From Thermus brockianus (GTDB taxonomy: Bacteria; Deinococcota; Deinococci; Deinococcales; Thermaceae): DNA of 56,702 bases. Position 1 is the stretch's first letter; every line of letters starts with the position of its first letter. Position numbers and translations under genes: made by a program. The notes beneath the pieces were generated by a model that saw only the letters and a program-made list of their open reading frames with translations, searched no databases and was not told the DNA's origin. The stretch is taken from the NCBI RefSeq assembly GCF_021462505.1, contig NZ_JAKEDV010000012.1, positions 1-56,702 of the forward strand, read 5' to 3'. This document shows positions 6,718 to 15,147 of this stretch, piece by piece.

Positions 6718-7719
6718 TTAGTCTTGGCGTAGCCTGGCGGCGAAGAGGAGGCCGAGGCCCAGGAAGCCCAGGACCTCCCCCACCCCCACCCCCCGGCCCA
6801 AGGCGGGGAGGAGGTACCAGGCCAGGTGGAGGAGGCGGAAGAAGGGGATCCAAAGGGCCACGGGGAGAAGGAAGCGGGCCTCCCGCTTGGGCGGATTTGT
6901 AAGGAGGTAAAGGAAGGGAAGGAAAAACCCTCCCACCGCCCAAAGGGCCGCCACCTCGTCCCAAGGGCCCTCCAGGCGCTTTAGGTAAAACTCCACCTCG
7001 TGGGGGAGGTCGCCCCCCCAGACGATGATGAGGGTGGTGGCCTCCACGTAGATCCAGATGATGGAAAAGGCCAGGAGGAGGTTGGTGTGGTTCTGGGCCT
7101 GGCCCAAAAGGGCCGCCGTTCCCCTCCTCGCCGCCAGGGCCACCGCCACGGACAGGGCCAGGAGGACGGCGGAAAGGAGGAGGATGGCCCCGTAGGAGGC
7201 GGAGTAGAAGTGGGCCTCGAGGCTCTTGAAGAGGTCATAGGTGAGGAAGGTGCCAGCGGCAAAGGTGAGGGGAAGCCCATAGGCCCCTACCTCCGCCCGG
7301 CGCTCCCCGGGGCGGAGCCGGGCCAGGATCAGGGCGAAGAGGGCGAAGAAAAGGACGTAGCGGAGGAGCATGAAGGGGGCGTTCAAGTAAGCCGAGCGGT
7401 GGCGCAGGATGGGGTCGGAAAGGGCCTCGGGCCTGGCCCAGGGGAAGAGCTCGGGCAGGAAGAGGAAAAAGGGCAGGCCCAAAAGGCCCATGAGGGGGAG
7501 GAGCCGGGCCAAGGGGTAGAGGTAGGGCTCCAAGGGAACCCCCCAGCGGCTCGTGAGGGCGTTGTGGAGGAGGAGAACGAGAAGCGCCCCCAAGGAGAGG
7601 AGGAGGAAGAAGGCGAAGGGGAAGTAGGCGGCCGGGGCCCCGAAGAGGAAGGAAAGGGCGTAAAGCCCAAGGCCCAAGGCCCAAGGCCACGCGCGGGGAG
7701 CCTCAATGGACCTCTGCAT
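6718..7719 (-). CDS. actF: Alternative complex III membrane subunit ActF
   Basis: This 333-residue polytopic membrane protein has about ten hydrophobic segments and the His-bearing helices HNALTSRWGVP and AQNHTNLLLAFSIIWIYVEATT typical of ActF. In ACIII, ActF and ActC form the quinol-side membrane core, with ActF related to the C-terminal half of NrfD-like proteins. It is the last gene of the act operon and overlaps actE by 17 bp. Its position and family fit make the call firm. Confidence 0.85.
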   Translation of the reverse strand: MQRSIEAPRAWPWALGLGLYALSFLFGAPAAYFPFAFFLLLSLGALLVLLLHNALTSRWGVPLEPYLYPLARLLPLMGLLGLPFFLFLPELFPWARPEALSDPILRHRSAYLNAPFMLLRYVLFFALFALILARLRPGERRAEVGAYGLPLTFAAGTFLTYDLFKSLEAHFYSASYGAILLLSAVLLALSVAVALAARRGTAALLGQAQNHTNLLLAFSIIWIYVEATTLIIVWGGDLPHEVEFYLKRLEGPWDEVAALWAVGGFFLPFLYLLTNPPKREARFLLPVALWIPFFRLLHLAWYLLPALGRGVGVGEVLGFLGLGLLFAARLRQD

Positions 7720-8215
7720 CCGTCACCTCCTTGGGACAGGCCGCATCCAGGAGGCAGCGCTTGATGTAGTGGGCGATGAGCCAGCGCTCCCTCTCGGGGA
7801 TGCGGCTTTTGTAGGAAAGCATCCTGCCAAAGCCGTTGGTGGCGGCGAAGTAGAAGTAGCCTTCGGGCATTCCCCGCACGGCGGGGTCGTGGAAGGAGCG
7901 GGGCCTCGGAACCCCCAAGGGGATGACCCGGCCATCCCCTTCCCCCCTCATTCCGTGGCAGATGGCGCAGAAGCTTTGGTAAAGCGCCTTGCCCCGCACC
8001 AGGTCTTTCTCGGCGAAGGTGTAGGGGTTTTCCGCAAAGCCCCCTTCCGGCTTCACCCCAAGGCGCACCTCGGGGTTCAGGTTCTCCCCGAAGCGCACCC
8101 GCTCCTCGGGCACCTCCACCTGGAGGGGGGCAGGGCGGAAGGCTTTGGCCTTGGGCTGGTCCCACATCCAGCCGCAGGCGGAAAGGAGGGGGAGGAGGAG
8201 AAGGAGCCTAATCAC
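7703..8215 (-). CDS. actE: Alternative complex III monoheme cytochrome c lipoprotein ActE
   Basis: This 170-residue protein starts with a short signal sequence and lipobox (LLSAC/G), then carries one heme-c site, CAICH, in a cytochrome c domain with later Met residues that could be the sixth ligand. It should be lipid-anchored outside the membrane and pass electrons from the ACIII core to a soluble carrier or an oxidase. An upstream in-frame ATG exists, but GTG at 8215 is preferred. GGAGGTGCGGC precedes it and the signal peptide then begins directly. It overlaps actD by 8 bp. Confidence 0.87.
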   Translation of the reverse strand: MIRLLLLLPLLSACGWMWDQPKAKAFRPAPLQVEVPEERVRFGENLNPEVRLGVKPEGGFAENPYTFAEKDLVRGKALYQSFCAICHGMRGEGDGRVIPLGVPRPRSFHDPAVRGMPEGYFYFAATNGFGRMLSYKSRIPERERWLIAHYIKRCLLDAACPKEVTDAEVH

Positions 8216-8726
8216 GCCGCACCTCCTCCACCTCCGCCCCCAGGGCCTGGAGGAGGGCCCGGGTGGCCTCCGGGTCAAAGCGGGGGTCCGTGGCGTAGAG
8301 GAAGACCCCGTAGCGGTCTAGAAGCACCTCCACGTACCGGGGAGCCCGCACCGCCGGGTGGGCGGCCAGGGGCAGGCCGTTGATGTAGAGGAGGTACAGG
8401 AAGATGCCCACGGTGATGGTGAGGATGGTGAGCTCAAAGGTCACGGGGATGAAGGCGGGCCAGCCCAAAAGGGGCTTGCCCCCGGCGTTGTGGGGGTAGT
8501 CCAGGGTGGTGTAGACCTGGAGGAAAAGCCCAAGCCCCGCCCCCAGGACCCCCAGGAAGAAGGCCACCCAAGGAATGCGCCCATCCCCCCCCAGAACCTC
8601 CTCAATCCCCTCCACGGGGTTCGGGGTGAGGGCCTCGAGGCGGCGGTAACCCTCCTTCTTGAGCGCCCTTAGGGCCGACAGCAAGGCCTCTGGGGTATCA
8701 AAGTAGGCCATGTAGCCGTAGAGCAT
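8208..8726 (-). CDS. actD: Alternative complex III subunit ActD (DUF3341)
   Basis: This 172-residue protein has a ferredoxin-like N-terminal domain (YMAYFDTPEALLSALRAL), two membrane helices around residues 52-72 and 93-115, and a C-terminal YGVFLYATDPRFD strand, the layout of ActD/DUF3341. ActD sits on the membrane and cytoplasmic side of ACIII with no cofactor. The gene is fifth from the operon end, 9 bp after actC. Confidence 0.85.
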   Translation of the reverse strand: MLYGYMAYFDTPEALLSALRALKKEGYRRLEALTPNPVEGIEEVLGGDGRIPWVAFFLGVLGAGLGLFLQVYTTLDYPHNAGGKPLLGWPAFIPVTFELTILTITVGIFLYLLYINGLPLAAHPAVRAPRYVEVLLDRYGVFLYATDPRFDPEATRALLQALGAEVEEVRRD

Positions 8727-8735
8727 CCTGCCCTC

Positions 8736-10085
8736 CTAGTGCCCGCGCAGCTTGTGGAAGAGGTGGACCATCTCCGCCACGGCGATGGGGGGGAAAATCC
8801 GGATGAAAAGGGCCAGGCCAAAGAGGAAGAAGCCGATGGTCCCCAGGAAAAGCGTCCAGTCCACCCAAGTGGGGTAGTAGAGGTGGAAGTTGCCCGGCAA
8901 GAAGTCGTGGGAGAGGCTGATCACCACGATGACGAAGCGCTCCAGCCACATGCCCACGTTGGCCAGGATGGAAAAGAGGAAAAGCCAGGTGAGGTTTTTG
9001 CGGAAGCGGGGGAACCATAGGGTCTGGAGGAGGACCACGTTGATGAGCATCATGGCCCAGTAGTAGGGGGCGTAGGGCCCCGTCATGCGCCAAAGCTGCT
9101 GGGCCCACTCCGCCGGCTCCCCGCTATACCAGGCGATGAAGATTTCCAAAAGGTAGATGTAGGCCACCCCGAGCCCCGAGGCCAGGGTCACCTTGGCCAT
9201 CCAGTCCAGGTGCCTGTCGGTGATGACCCCCTCCAGCCGGTACCACCGGCGCAAGGGGATGATGAGGGTGAGGGCCATGGCGAAGCCCGAGTAGATGGCC
9301 CCGGCGGCGAAGAAGGGGGGGAAGACGGTGAGGTGCCAGCCCGGCACCAGACCGTAGGCGAAGTCCATGCTCACCACGGAGTGCACGGAGATGACCACGG
9401 GGGTGGCGAGGCCCGCCAGGAGGACGTACACCGCCCGGTAGCGTTGCCAGTGGACGGCGTTCCCCGTCCAGCCTAAGGAAAGCCAGCCGTAGAGCTTCCT
9501 CCGCCAGCCCGTGCTCCTCTCCCGCAAAAGGGCCAGGTCGGGGATGAGCCCCAGGTAGAGGAAGAGGGTGGAGATGGTGAGGTAGGTCATGATGGCCAGC
9601 ACGTCCCAGGAGAGGGGGCTCTTGTACTGGGGCCAGAGGGCCATGTGGGTGGGGTAGGGCATGACCCAGTAGAAGTGTTGTGGCCGGCCCATGTGGATGA
9701 GGGGGTAGGTGGCGGCGCAGAGCACGGCGAAGAGGGTCATGGCCTCGGTAACCCGGTTGAGGGAGTCCCGCCAGTTCTGCCGCATGAGAACCAGGATGGC
9801 GCTGATGAGGGTCCCAGCGTGGCCGATGCCGATCCACCAGACGAAGTGGACGATATCGTACCCCCAGGCCACGGGCTGGTTGATGCCCCAGGTGCCCAGG
9901 CCCTGGACGAAGGTCACGAAGATGGCGTAAAGCCAGGCCAGGGTGAGGGCGAAACCCACGGCCAAAACCACCTTCCAGGGCCTTGGCGGGGGCTTCTCCA
10001 CGGGCTCCAAGAGCTTTTCCACCAAGCTCCTCTCCGTCCATTCCCCTTGGATGAGGTCGCGGTCCGGGTGGGGTTCCTTAGCCAT
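8736..10085 (-). CDS. actC: Alternative complex III NrfD-like quinol-binding membrane subunit ActC
   Basis: This 449-residue NrfD/PsrC-family integral membrane protein has about ten transmembrane segments. The features FVWWIGIGHAGTLISAIL, THMALWPQYKSPLSWD and the central HSVVSMDFAYGLVPGWH block are those of ActC, the subunit carrying the quinol site next to ActB. It oxidises menaquinol in the membrane and hands electrons to ActB. It overlaps actB by 8 bp. Confidence 0.9.
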   Translation of the reverse strand: MAKEPHPDRDLIQGEWTERSLVEKLLEPVEKPPPRPWKVVLAVGFALTLAWLYAIFVTFVQGLGTWGINQPVAWGYDIVHFVWWIGIGHAGTLISAILVLMRQNWRDSLNRVTEAMTLFAVLCAATYPLIHMGRPQHFYWVMPYPTHMALWPQYKSPLSWDVLAIMTYLTISTLFLYLGLIPDLALLRERSTGWRRKLYGWLSLGWTGNAVHWQRYRAVYVLLAGLATPVVISVHSVVSMDFAYGLVPGWHLTVFPPFFAAGAIYSGFAMALTLIIPLRRWYRLEGVITDRHLDWMAKVTLASGLGVAYIYLLEIFIAWYSGEPAEWAQQLWRMTGPYAPYYWAMMLINVVLLQTLWFPRFRKNLTWLFLFSILANVGMWLERFVIVVISLSHDFLPGNFHLYYPTWVDWTLFLGTIGFFLFGLALFIRIFPPIAVAEMVHLFHKLRGH

Positions 10086-12711
10086 GGGCCTCCTCCTTCC
10101 TTAGGCGCGGGTTCGGGTTTTTGAGGTGGGCCAGGTAGGTGGTGCGGGGCCAGGTGTTGGCCTCCTCCAAAAGGGTGTAGTGCCGCCCCTCCTTGCGGTG
10201 GGCCTGGATGGGGTCCTCGGGGTCCAGGAGGTCGCCGAAGTGGATGGCCTTCCCCGGGCAGACCTCCTGGCAGGCGGTCCTTACCTCCCCGGTGCGGATC
10301 TTGCGCCCCTCTTTGGCGGCCTCGGCCCGGGCGAGCTCTATCCGCTGGACGCAGTAGGTGCACTTCTCCATGACCCCCCGGCTCCGCACCGTCACCTCGG
10401 GGTTCATGAGGAGGGCGAGGGGGCTTTCCTTGGCCCGCCGGGGGTCCCCTTGGCCCACGAAACGCTCGGCGTAGGGGAAGAAGTTGAAGCGGCGGGCCTT
10501 ATAGGGGCAGTTGGCGGAGCAGTACTTGGTGCCCACGCAGCGGTTGTAGACCATGAGGTTTAGCCCCTCATCGGAGTGCTCCGTGGCCGCCACCGGGCAG
10601 ACCGCCTCGCAAGGGGCCTTCTCGCAGTGCTGGCACATCACGGGCTGGTGCAAAGCCCCTTCGGGGGTGAAGTAGCGGTCCAGGCGGATCCAGTGCATCT
10701 CCCGCCCCTTCTGCACCTCCTCCTTCCCCACCACGGGGATGTTGTTCTCCACCTGGCAGGCCAAGACGCAAAGCCCGCACCCCAGGCAGCGGCTTAGGTC
10801 CACGGTCATGGCCCAGGCGTGCTCCCCTTGGGGCCAAGGGGGGTAGAAGGAGAGGCGCTTTTCCGCCTTGGGCTCCTTCAAGGCCTCCTTCTCGGTCATG
10901 ACGTGGACCGCCTCCACCTCTCCCAAATAGCCGTGGTACTGGGTGGAAACCAGGGGGTAGTCCCGCCCGGTGGGGCTGACCTCCGCCGGGAAGGCCACCC
11001 CTCCCGGGTGGAAGAAGTGCGCGAGGGAAGCCACCAAGCTCCCCTCCGGCAAAAGGGGCAAGGGCCAAAGGGGCAGGAGGGCCTCCTGCCCCCCCGCCCG
11101 CACCCGGAGGAGGGGCCTTCGGGGATCGGCCCGGCGCTCCCGGGCCTGCACCTCCTCCAAAAACCCCCAGGCCTCCGCCTGCCCCTCCCCCGCCAAGAGG
11201 GCCCCGTCCCAGACCAAGCGGGTGAGGGGCCGGGGGAGCTCTTGGAGGTAGGGGTTTTCCCGGTAGCGGCCGTCAAAAAGGCTGGCGTCCGGGCGCAGGG
11301 TGAGCTCCAGGGGGGCCTCCTCCCGCAAGGGGGGAAGCCGGTCCATAAGGCCTGGCCTTAGGGCCACCGCCAAGGCCTCCGCCTCCGCCAAGGGGCGGCC
11401 CTCCGCCAGGGCCCGCTTCTCCTCGGGGGAGAGGGCGGGAAGCTCCTCCCCTAGGAGGCCCGCCAGGACCTCCTCCAAGGACTTTCCCCCCCAAAGGGGC
11501 TTCACCAAGGCCTGGGCGGGCCAAAGCCGCCCCTGGGCGTCCCGGTACTGGCCGGAGGCCTCCAGGGGGTGGGCGAGGGGGAGGCTATGGGGTGCCTCCT
11601 TGGGGTAGAGGGAGAGCACGGCGGCGAAGGCCTTCCCCTGAAGGCTTGGTAGGGGGCCTTCCGCCGCCCAGACCAGGCGGCTTGCCCCTTCGGCTTCCCG
11701 GAAGGCCCTAGGGGTGGCCGCCTCCCCCTCGGGCGGGGGCACATAGGCCACGGGGGCCCTTAGGTGGGCGTTCACCGCCATGGCCAGGGCCTGGGCCCCT
11801 GGGGAGAGGTGGACCCCAGGGAGCACCACCCCGCCCCTACCCAGGTCCTCCACCAGGGCGGGGAGGAAGCCGCCGTAGTCCGAGGTAGGGCTTCCCGGAA
11901 CCACCCCGAGGGCCCGGGCCAGGTCCAGGAGGAAGGCCTCCACCCCGCTCGGCTTCAGGGCCAGGCGGTGGTCCGCCAGGGTCCCGAGGAGGCTTGCCCC
12001 GCTTTCCACGGCGTAGATGCGGTTCATAGGGGGAAGGCGCCTTTGGGCCAGGGCGCTTCCCCAGAGGTAGCCTGCGGGGTGCTCGTGGAGGTCCACGTCC
12101 AAGAGGAGCACGGTTTCGGCGCGCTCGGGCCGGTAAACGGGCCAGGCCCTGCGCCCGAAGGCGAGCTCGGCCCCCAGGTAGACGTTTTCCAGGCTCCAGG
12201 CCTCAAACCGGGCCACCCGCAGGTTGGGGTAGCGCCTCAGGGCCTCCCGCACCAGGCCCTCGAGGCGGGGGGAGGTGGTCCGAGGGAGGACGAGGAGGGT
12301 CTCCCCTTCCCCAAGCGCCTTGCGCCAGGCGGCGAAAAAGCCCTCCCAGTCCGGCCCTTTCCCCTTGCGGGCGGGGTCGTAGAGGGCGTAGAGGGAGGCC
12401 AGGGGGTAAGGGCTCATGGCCGCCTCGAGGGGGGTGAGGAAGAGGGGCCGCTCCTGGTAGTGGCGCACCCGCACGGGCTCGGCGAAGCCGGCGTGGGGGA
12501 AGGCGGTGACGAACTCCGCCCTTCCCCCCTCCACCACCCACTCGGGCTGGCGCACGTAGGGCACCCCCTTGCGCCGCACCACCGGGGTGCAGGCGGCGAG
12601 GCTCAAGAGGCCCAAGGCCAAAACGCCCCTTCGGGTCACGGGGCCAAAGGGAAACTCTTCCCGGAAGAGCTCCTTTTCCAGGGCTTCGGAAAAACCGCGC
12701 GTCTCCTTCAT
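10078..12711 (-). CDS. actB: Alternative complex III ActB: molybdopterin-enzyme-like domain fused to an Fe-S domain
   Basis: This 877-residue fusion has an N-terminal twin-arginine signal with lipobox (TRRGVLALGLLSLAAC), so it is probably a Tat-exported lipoprotein. Residues of about 45-615 form the molybdopterin-oxidoreductase-like domain, which in ACIII lacks the cofactor. From about 635 comes an NrfC-like ferredoxin domain with CLGCGLCVLAC, CQHCEKAPCEAVCP, CVGTKYCSANCP and CTYC...CQEVCP. The third motif has only three cysteines in the usual positions, as expected for the 3Fe-4S cluster. The protein is somewhat shorter than the ~1000 residues common for ActB, mainly in the first domain. Confidence 0.92.
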   Translation of the reverse strand: MKETRGFSEALEKELFREEFPFGPVTRRGVLALGLLSLAACTPVVRRKGVPYVRQPEWVVEGGRAEFVTAFPHAGFAEPVRVRHYQERPLFLTPLEAAMSPYPLASLYALYDPARKGKGPDWEGFFAAWRKALGEGETLLVLPRTTSPRLEGLVREALRRYPNLRVARFEAWSLENVYLGAELAFGRRAWPVYRPERAETVLLLDVDLHEHPAGYLWGSALAQRRLPPMNRIYAVESGASLLGTLADHRLALKPSGVEAFLLDLARALGVVPGSPTSDYGGFLPALVEDLGRGGVVLPGVHLSPGAQALAMAVNAHLRAPVAYVPPPEGEAATPRAFREAEGASRLVWAAEGPLPSLQGKAFAAVLSLYPKEAPHSLPLAHPLEASGQYRDAQGRLWPAQALVKPLWGGKSLEEVLAGLLGEELPALSPEEKRALAEGRPLAEAEALAVALRPGLMDRLPPLREEAPLELTLRPDASLFDGRYRENPYLQELPRPLTRLVWDGALLAGEGQAEAWGFLEEVQARERRADPRRPLLRVRAGGQEALLPLWPLPLLPEGSLVASLAHFFHPGGVAFPAEVSPTGRDYPLVSTQYHGYLGEVEAVHVMTEKEALKEPKAEKRLSFYPPWPQGEHAWAMTVDLSRCLGCGLCVLACQVENNIPVVGKEEVQKGREMHWIRLDRYFTPEGALHQPVMCQHCEKAPCEAVCPVAATEHSDEGLNLMVYNRCVGTKYCSANCPYKARRFNFFPYAERFVGQGDPRRAKESPLALLMNPEVTVRSRGVMEKCTYCVQRIELARAEAAKEGRKIRTGEVRTACQEVCPGKAIHFGDLLDPEDPIQAHRKEGRHYTLLEEANTWPRTTYLAHLKNPNPRLRKEEAHG

Positions 12712-12718
12712 ACGCCTC

Positions 12719-13354
12719 CTAGCGGTGGCAGGTGTTGCAGCTCGTGAGGGCCTCGGGGGAACGGATCTGGTAAACCTCCTTGAGCTTCTTGCCGAGTTCG
12801 GGATCGGGGGTGTAGGCCATGTTGAAGACCTGCTCTTTTGGCCTCAAGTGGGCCTCGGGGTTCCGGTGGCAGGAGAGGCAGAACTTCATGGTGAAGGCCT
12901 GGGGCTGGTAGACCACCGCCATCTGGTCCACCCGGCCGTGACACTCGGCGCACCCCACCCCCTTGGCCACGTGGGCGGCGTGGTTGAAGTAGACGAAATC
13001 CGGCAGGTTGATGACCCGGTTCCACTCTATGGGCTTGCCCGTCTCCCAGCTTTCCCGCACCAGGGCCAGGTTGGGGCTATCGGGCTTCACGTAGGTGTGG
13101 CAGGTCATGCAGGTTTCCGTGGGGGGAAGCCCGGCGTAGGGAGCGTGCTCCACCGCCGCATGGCAGTAACGGCAGGAAAGGCCAAGCCCCCCGGCATGGA
13201 AGGCGTGGCTAAAGGGAATAGGTTGGGCCACGGGAAGGGTGCGCTGTTCAAAGGCCCCCACCGCCACCCCGGAGAAGATCACCCCCAAGAGGGCGAACAC
13301 CCCGAAGACCGAGCCCCAAAAAAGGGTGCGTACCCAACGGTTGCGTCTCCGCAT
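12719..13354 (-). CDS. actA: Alternative complex III pentaheme cytochrome c ActA
   Basis: This 211-residue protein has one N-terminal membrane helix and five CxxCH heme-c sites: CRYCH, CMTCH, CAECH, CLSCH and CNTCH. That is the heme count of ActA. It collects electrons from ActB outside the membrane. It is the first gene of the act operon. GGAGGTGGC lies directly before the ATG. Extra histidines (FSHAF, NHAAH) could be distal ligands. Confidence 0.92.
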   Translation of the reverse strand: MRRRNRWVRTLFWGSVFGVFALLGVIFSGVAVGAFEQRTLPVAQPIPFSHAFHAGGLGLSCRYCHAAVEHAPYAGLPPTETCMTCHTYVKPDSPNLALVRESWETGKPIEWNRVINLPDFVYFNHAAHVAKGVGCAECHGRVDQMAVVYQPQAFTMKFCLSCHRNPEAHLRPKEQVFNMAYTPDPELGKKLKEVYQIRSPEALTSCNTCHR

Positions 13355-13501
13355 GCCACCTCCGGCCTTGGGGCCTTAGGCTAAGGGCACGCCGCCTCGG
13401 TTTCCATCAGGGGCCCTGGACCATTCCATAAGAAGCGCGGCCGTACCCGTACCTAACCCCTTCGCAAGGACTTGTCAGGGGTAATCTACCGAAAGGGTGT
13501 A

Positions 13502-13515
13502 GGGACAAATGTCCC
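13502..13515. promoter_or_regulatory. Palindrome GGGACA-AA-TGTCCC upstream of actA and tRNA-Leu
   Basis: A perfect 6+6 bp palindrome with a 2-bp centre in the 227-bp gap between divergent actA and tRNA-Leu. It starts about 150 bp before the actA start and ends 13 bp before the tRNA -35. The size suggests a dimeric regulator site. I cannot name the regulator. Confidence 0.45.
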
Positions 13516-13528
13516 AAGCCCGCCAACC

Positions 13529-13556
13529 TTGACAAAGAAGGGGCTTTTGCTAAACT
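13529..13556 (+). promoter_or_regulatory. Promoter of tRNA-Leu
   Basis: TTGACA (13529-13534), a 16-bp spacer, then TAAACT (13551-13556). The mature tRNA begins 26 bp after the -10. Confidence 0.8.
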
Positions 13557-13581
13557 AAGCCTTGCGCGTGAGGCGCGCCCT

Positions 13582-13668
13582 GCCGGGATGGTGGAACTGG
13601 TAGACACGCCATCTTGAGGGGGTGGTGCCCGCAAGGGCGTGCGGGTTCAAGTCCCGCTCCCGGCACCA
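13582..13668 (+). tRNA. tRNA-Leu (anticodon GAG)
   Basis: An 87-nt class II tRNA with encoded CCA. The acceptor GCCGGGA pairs with TCCCGGC, and the anticodon loop TTGAGGG sits on a CCATC/GGTGG stem. A long variable arm (TGGTGCCCGCAAGGGCGT) and T-loop GGTTCAAGTCC follow. Confidence 0.96.
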
Positions 13669-13670
13669 AG

Positions 13671-13691
13671 AAAGGCCCTTCGGGGCCTTTT
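13671..13691 (+). terminator. Terminator of tRNA-Leu
   Basis: AAAGGCCC-TTCG-GGGCCTTT is a perfect 8-bp stem with a UUCG tetraloop followed by TCT. It sits 3 bp after the tRNA CCA and 7 bp before tsaE, so tsaE may be expressed by read-through. Confidence 0.8.
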
Positions 13692-13697
13692 CTGCTT

Positions 13698-14141
13698 ATG
13701 CGGAAGACCCTCCTGCTTGCCCGAACCCTGGGGAGCCTCGAGGACACCGAAGCCCTGGCCCAGGAGGTCCTCCCCCTCCTGCCCGAAGGGGCCCTCGTGG
13801 TCCTGGAAGGTCCCTTGGGGGCGGGAAAGACCACCTTTACCCGTTTCCTGGCAGAGGCCCTGGGCTTCGGGGGCCGGGTGACGAGCCCTACCTACACCCT
13901 GATCCACACCTACCCCACCCCCCAAGGCCCCCTGGTCCACGCCGACCTCTACCGCCTAAAGGACCCCCACCTCCTCCTACCCCAGTTGGAGGCGGCCCGG
14001 GAGGGGGCGAGGCTCCTTCTGGTGGAGTGGGGCGACCCGGAGGCCCTGGAAGCGGACTTCCTCCTGCGCCTTATCCCCCAGGGCGAGGTACGGCGAGCGG
14101 AGCTATGGCACCTCCACCCCGGCGAGGAGGAGGGCGTCTAG
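13698..14141 (+). CDS. tsaE: tRNA threonylcarbamoyladenosine ATPase TsaE
   Basis: This 147-residue P-loop protein has Walker A GPLGAGKTT, the SPTYTLIHTYP block and the VEWGD motif of TsaE. It helps the TsaB-TsaD complex make t6A at position 37 of ANN-decoding tRNAs. Upstream in-frame codons overlap the tRNA-Leu gene and its terminator, so the ATG at 13698 is the start. The 3' end overlaps the convergent thioredoxin gene by 39 bp. Confidence 0.9.
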   Translation: MRKTLLLARTLGSLEDTEALAQEVLPLLPEGALVVLEGPLGAGKTTFTRFLAEALGFGGRVTSPTYTLIHTYPTPQGPLVHADLYRLKDPHLLLPQLEAAREGARLLLVEWGDPEALEADFLLRLIPQGEVRRAELWHLHPGEEEGV

Positions 14142-14588
14142 CAAGGCCTCCCGCCCGGCACGCCCGGCGAAGAGGGCCACCACCTTGCCCTCCCCGTCCA
14201 CCACGAAGGTCCAGGGCTGCCCCAAGACCTTGAAGCGGTTCGCCACCTCGTGGGGCCTGTCCCGGTCCGAGGCCAGGAGGGGGATAAAACGAGGGTAGGC
14301 CTTCATATAGGCCAGGACCACCTCCTTGGTGTCCTTGGGCTCGCGGCTGATGACGTAGAAGGGCACCCCGGTTTCCTCCGCCACCTTGTGAAGGCCCGGG
14401 AACTCCGCCCGGCACACCGGGCACCAGTTTGCCCAAAAAACGAGGACCGCGGGTTTTTTCATGGTGGCGGGGGTGACGAGGTTCCCCTGGGGGTCCAAAA
14501 GGGCGAAGTCGGGGATGCGCTGCCCAGGCTGGACGGCAAAGGCCAAGCCCAATAGGACCCCTAACGCCCAAAGAACCCGCTTGCGCAT
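14103..14588 (-). CDS. TlpA/ResA-like membrane-anchored thioredoxin
   Basis: This 161-residue protein has an N-terminal hydrophobic signal or anchor, then an AhpC/TSA-type thioredoxin domain with active site WCPVC around residue 55 and the ATMKKPAVLVFWANWC strand typical of TlpA/ResA. It probably reduces or oxidises protein disulfides outside the membrane, for example during cytochrome c maturation. The ACIII genes nearby need that process, although the link is inference. It overlaps the end of tsaE on the other strand. Confidence 0.88.
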   Translation of the reverse strand: MRKRVLWALGVLLGLAFAVQPGQRIPDFALLDPQGNLVTPATMKKPAVLVFWANWCPVCRAEFPGLHKVAEETGVPFYVISREPKDTKEVVLAYMKAYPRFIPLLASDRDRPHEVANRFKVLGQPWTFVVDGEGKVVALFAGRAGREALLDALLLAGVEVP

Positions 14589-14631
14589 GCCCTCATTCTC
14601 TACCCTGCCCCGGCTTGGTATGTAAACCGCC

Positions 14632-15132
14632 TCACCTTGGCCGCCGGAGTTGCCTGAGGTCGTGGTCCGGCCAAATGCCGTCCGCCACCAAGTGCAGCCA
14701 CTGGGAGAGGTAGTAGCCCAAAAGCCCCCACCCCAAGGCTTCTTTGGGCCAAACGGGAAACCTAAGGTCCAGGTCCACCCCTAAGTAGGCCAAAATCCTC
14801 CCCAAGAGGAAGGCCAAAACCCCACCCACTCCCCCCAGGTAGGCGAGCCGGGTGAGGGGCCCGAGCACCCAGGTGTGGGAAAGGCCCCGGTGGCGGAAAA
14901 GCCAGCCATAGGGCCGCCAGAGGAGGCGCAAAACCCCCCAGCGCCGCCCGGGGCCTGACCCCTTTTCCGCCAAGTCCAGGTCCGGGGAAAGCAGATAGGT
15001 GCCGGCCAAATAGGCCAAGGCGAAAGCCAGGGCCCGGGGCTCCTCCGGAGAACCCCCTTGGGCCAGGTAGGCGAGGGCCCCAGCCCCCAGAACGGTCAGG
15101 TTAAGAGCCTCGTGCACGCGCCCCGAGGGCAT
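14632..15132 (-). CDS. DUF2227-type metal-binding membrane protein
   Basis: This 166-residue membrane protein has four or five hydrophobic segments with conserved polar signatures of the DUF2227/YdjM-like group: an N-terminal GRVHEALN, SPDLDLA, the FRHRGLSHTW block and a C-terminal QWLHLVADGIWPDHD. The His/Asp pattern suggests a metal site of a membrane hydrolase fold. The substrate is unknown. Confidence 0.72.
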   Translation of the reverse strand: MPSGRVHEALNLTVLGAGALAYLAQGGSPEEPRALAFALAYLAGTYLLSPDLDLAEKGSGPGRRWGVLRLLWRPYGWLFRHRGLSHTWVLGPLTRLAYLGGVGGVLAFLLGRILAYLGVDLDLRFPVWPKEALGWGLLGYYLSQWLHLVADGIWPDHDLRQLRRPR

Positions 15133-15147
15133 GGGGCCATGGTAAGG

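Noticed and set aside
13614-13697. An N-terminal extension of TsaE
   Set aside because: It overlaps tRNA-Leu and its terminator.
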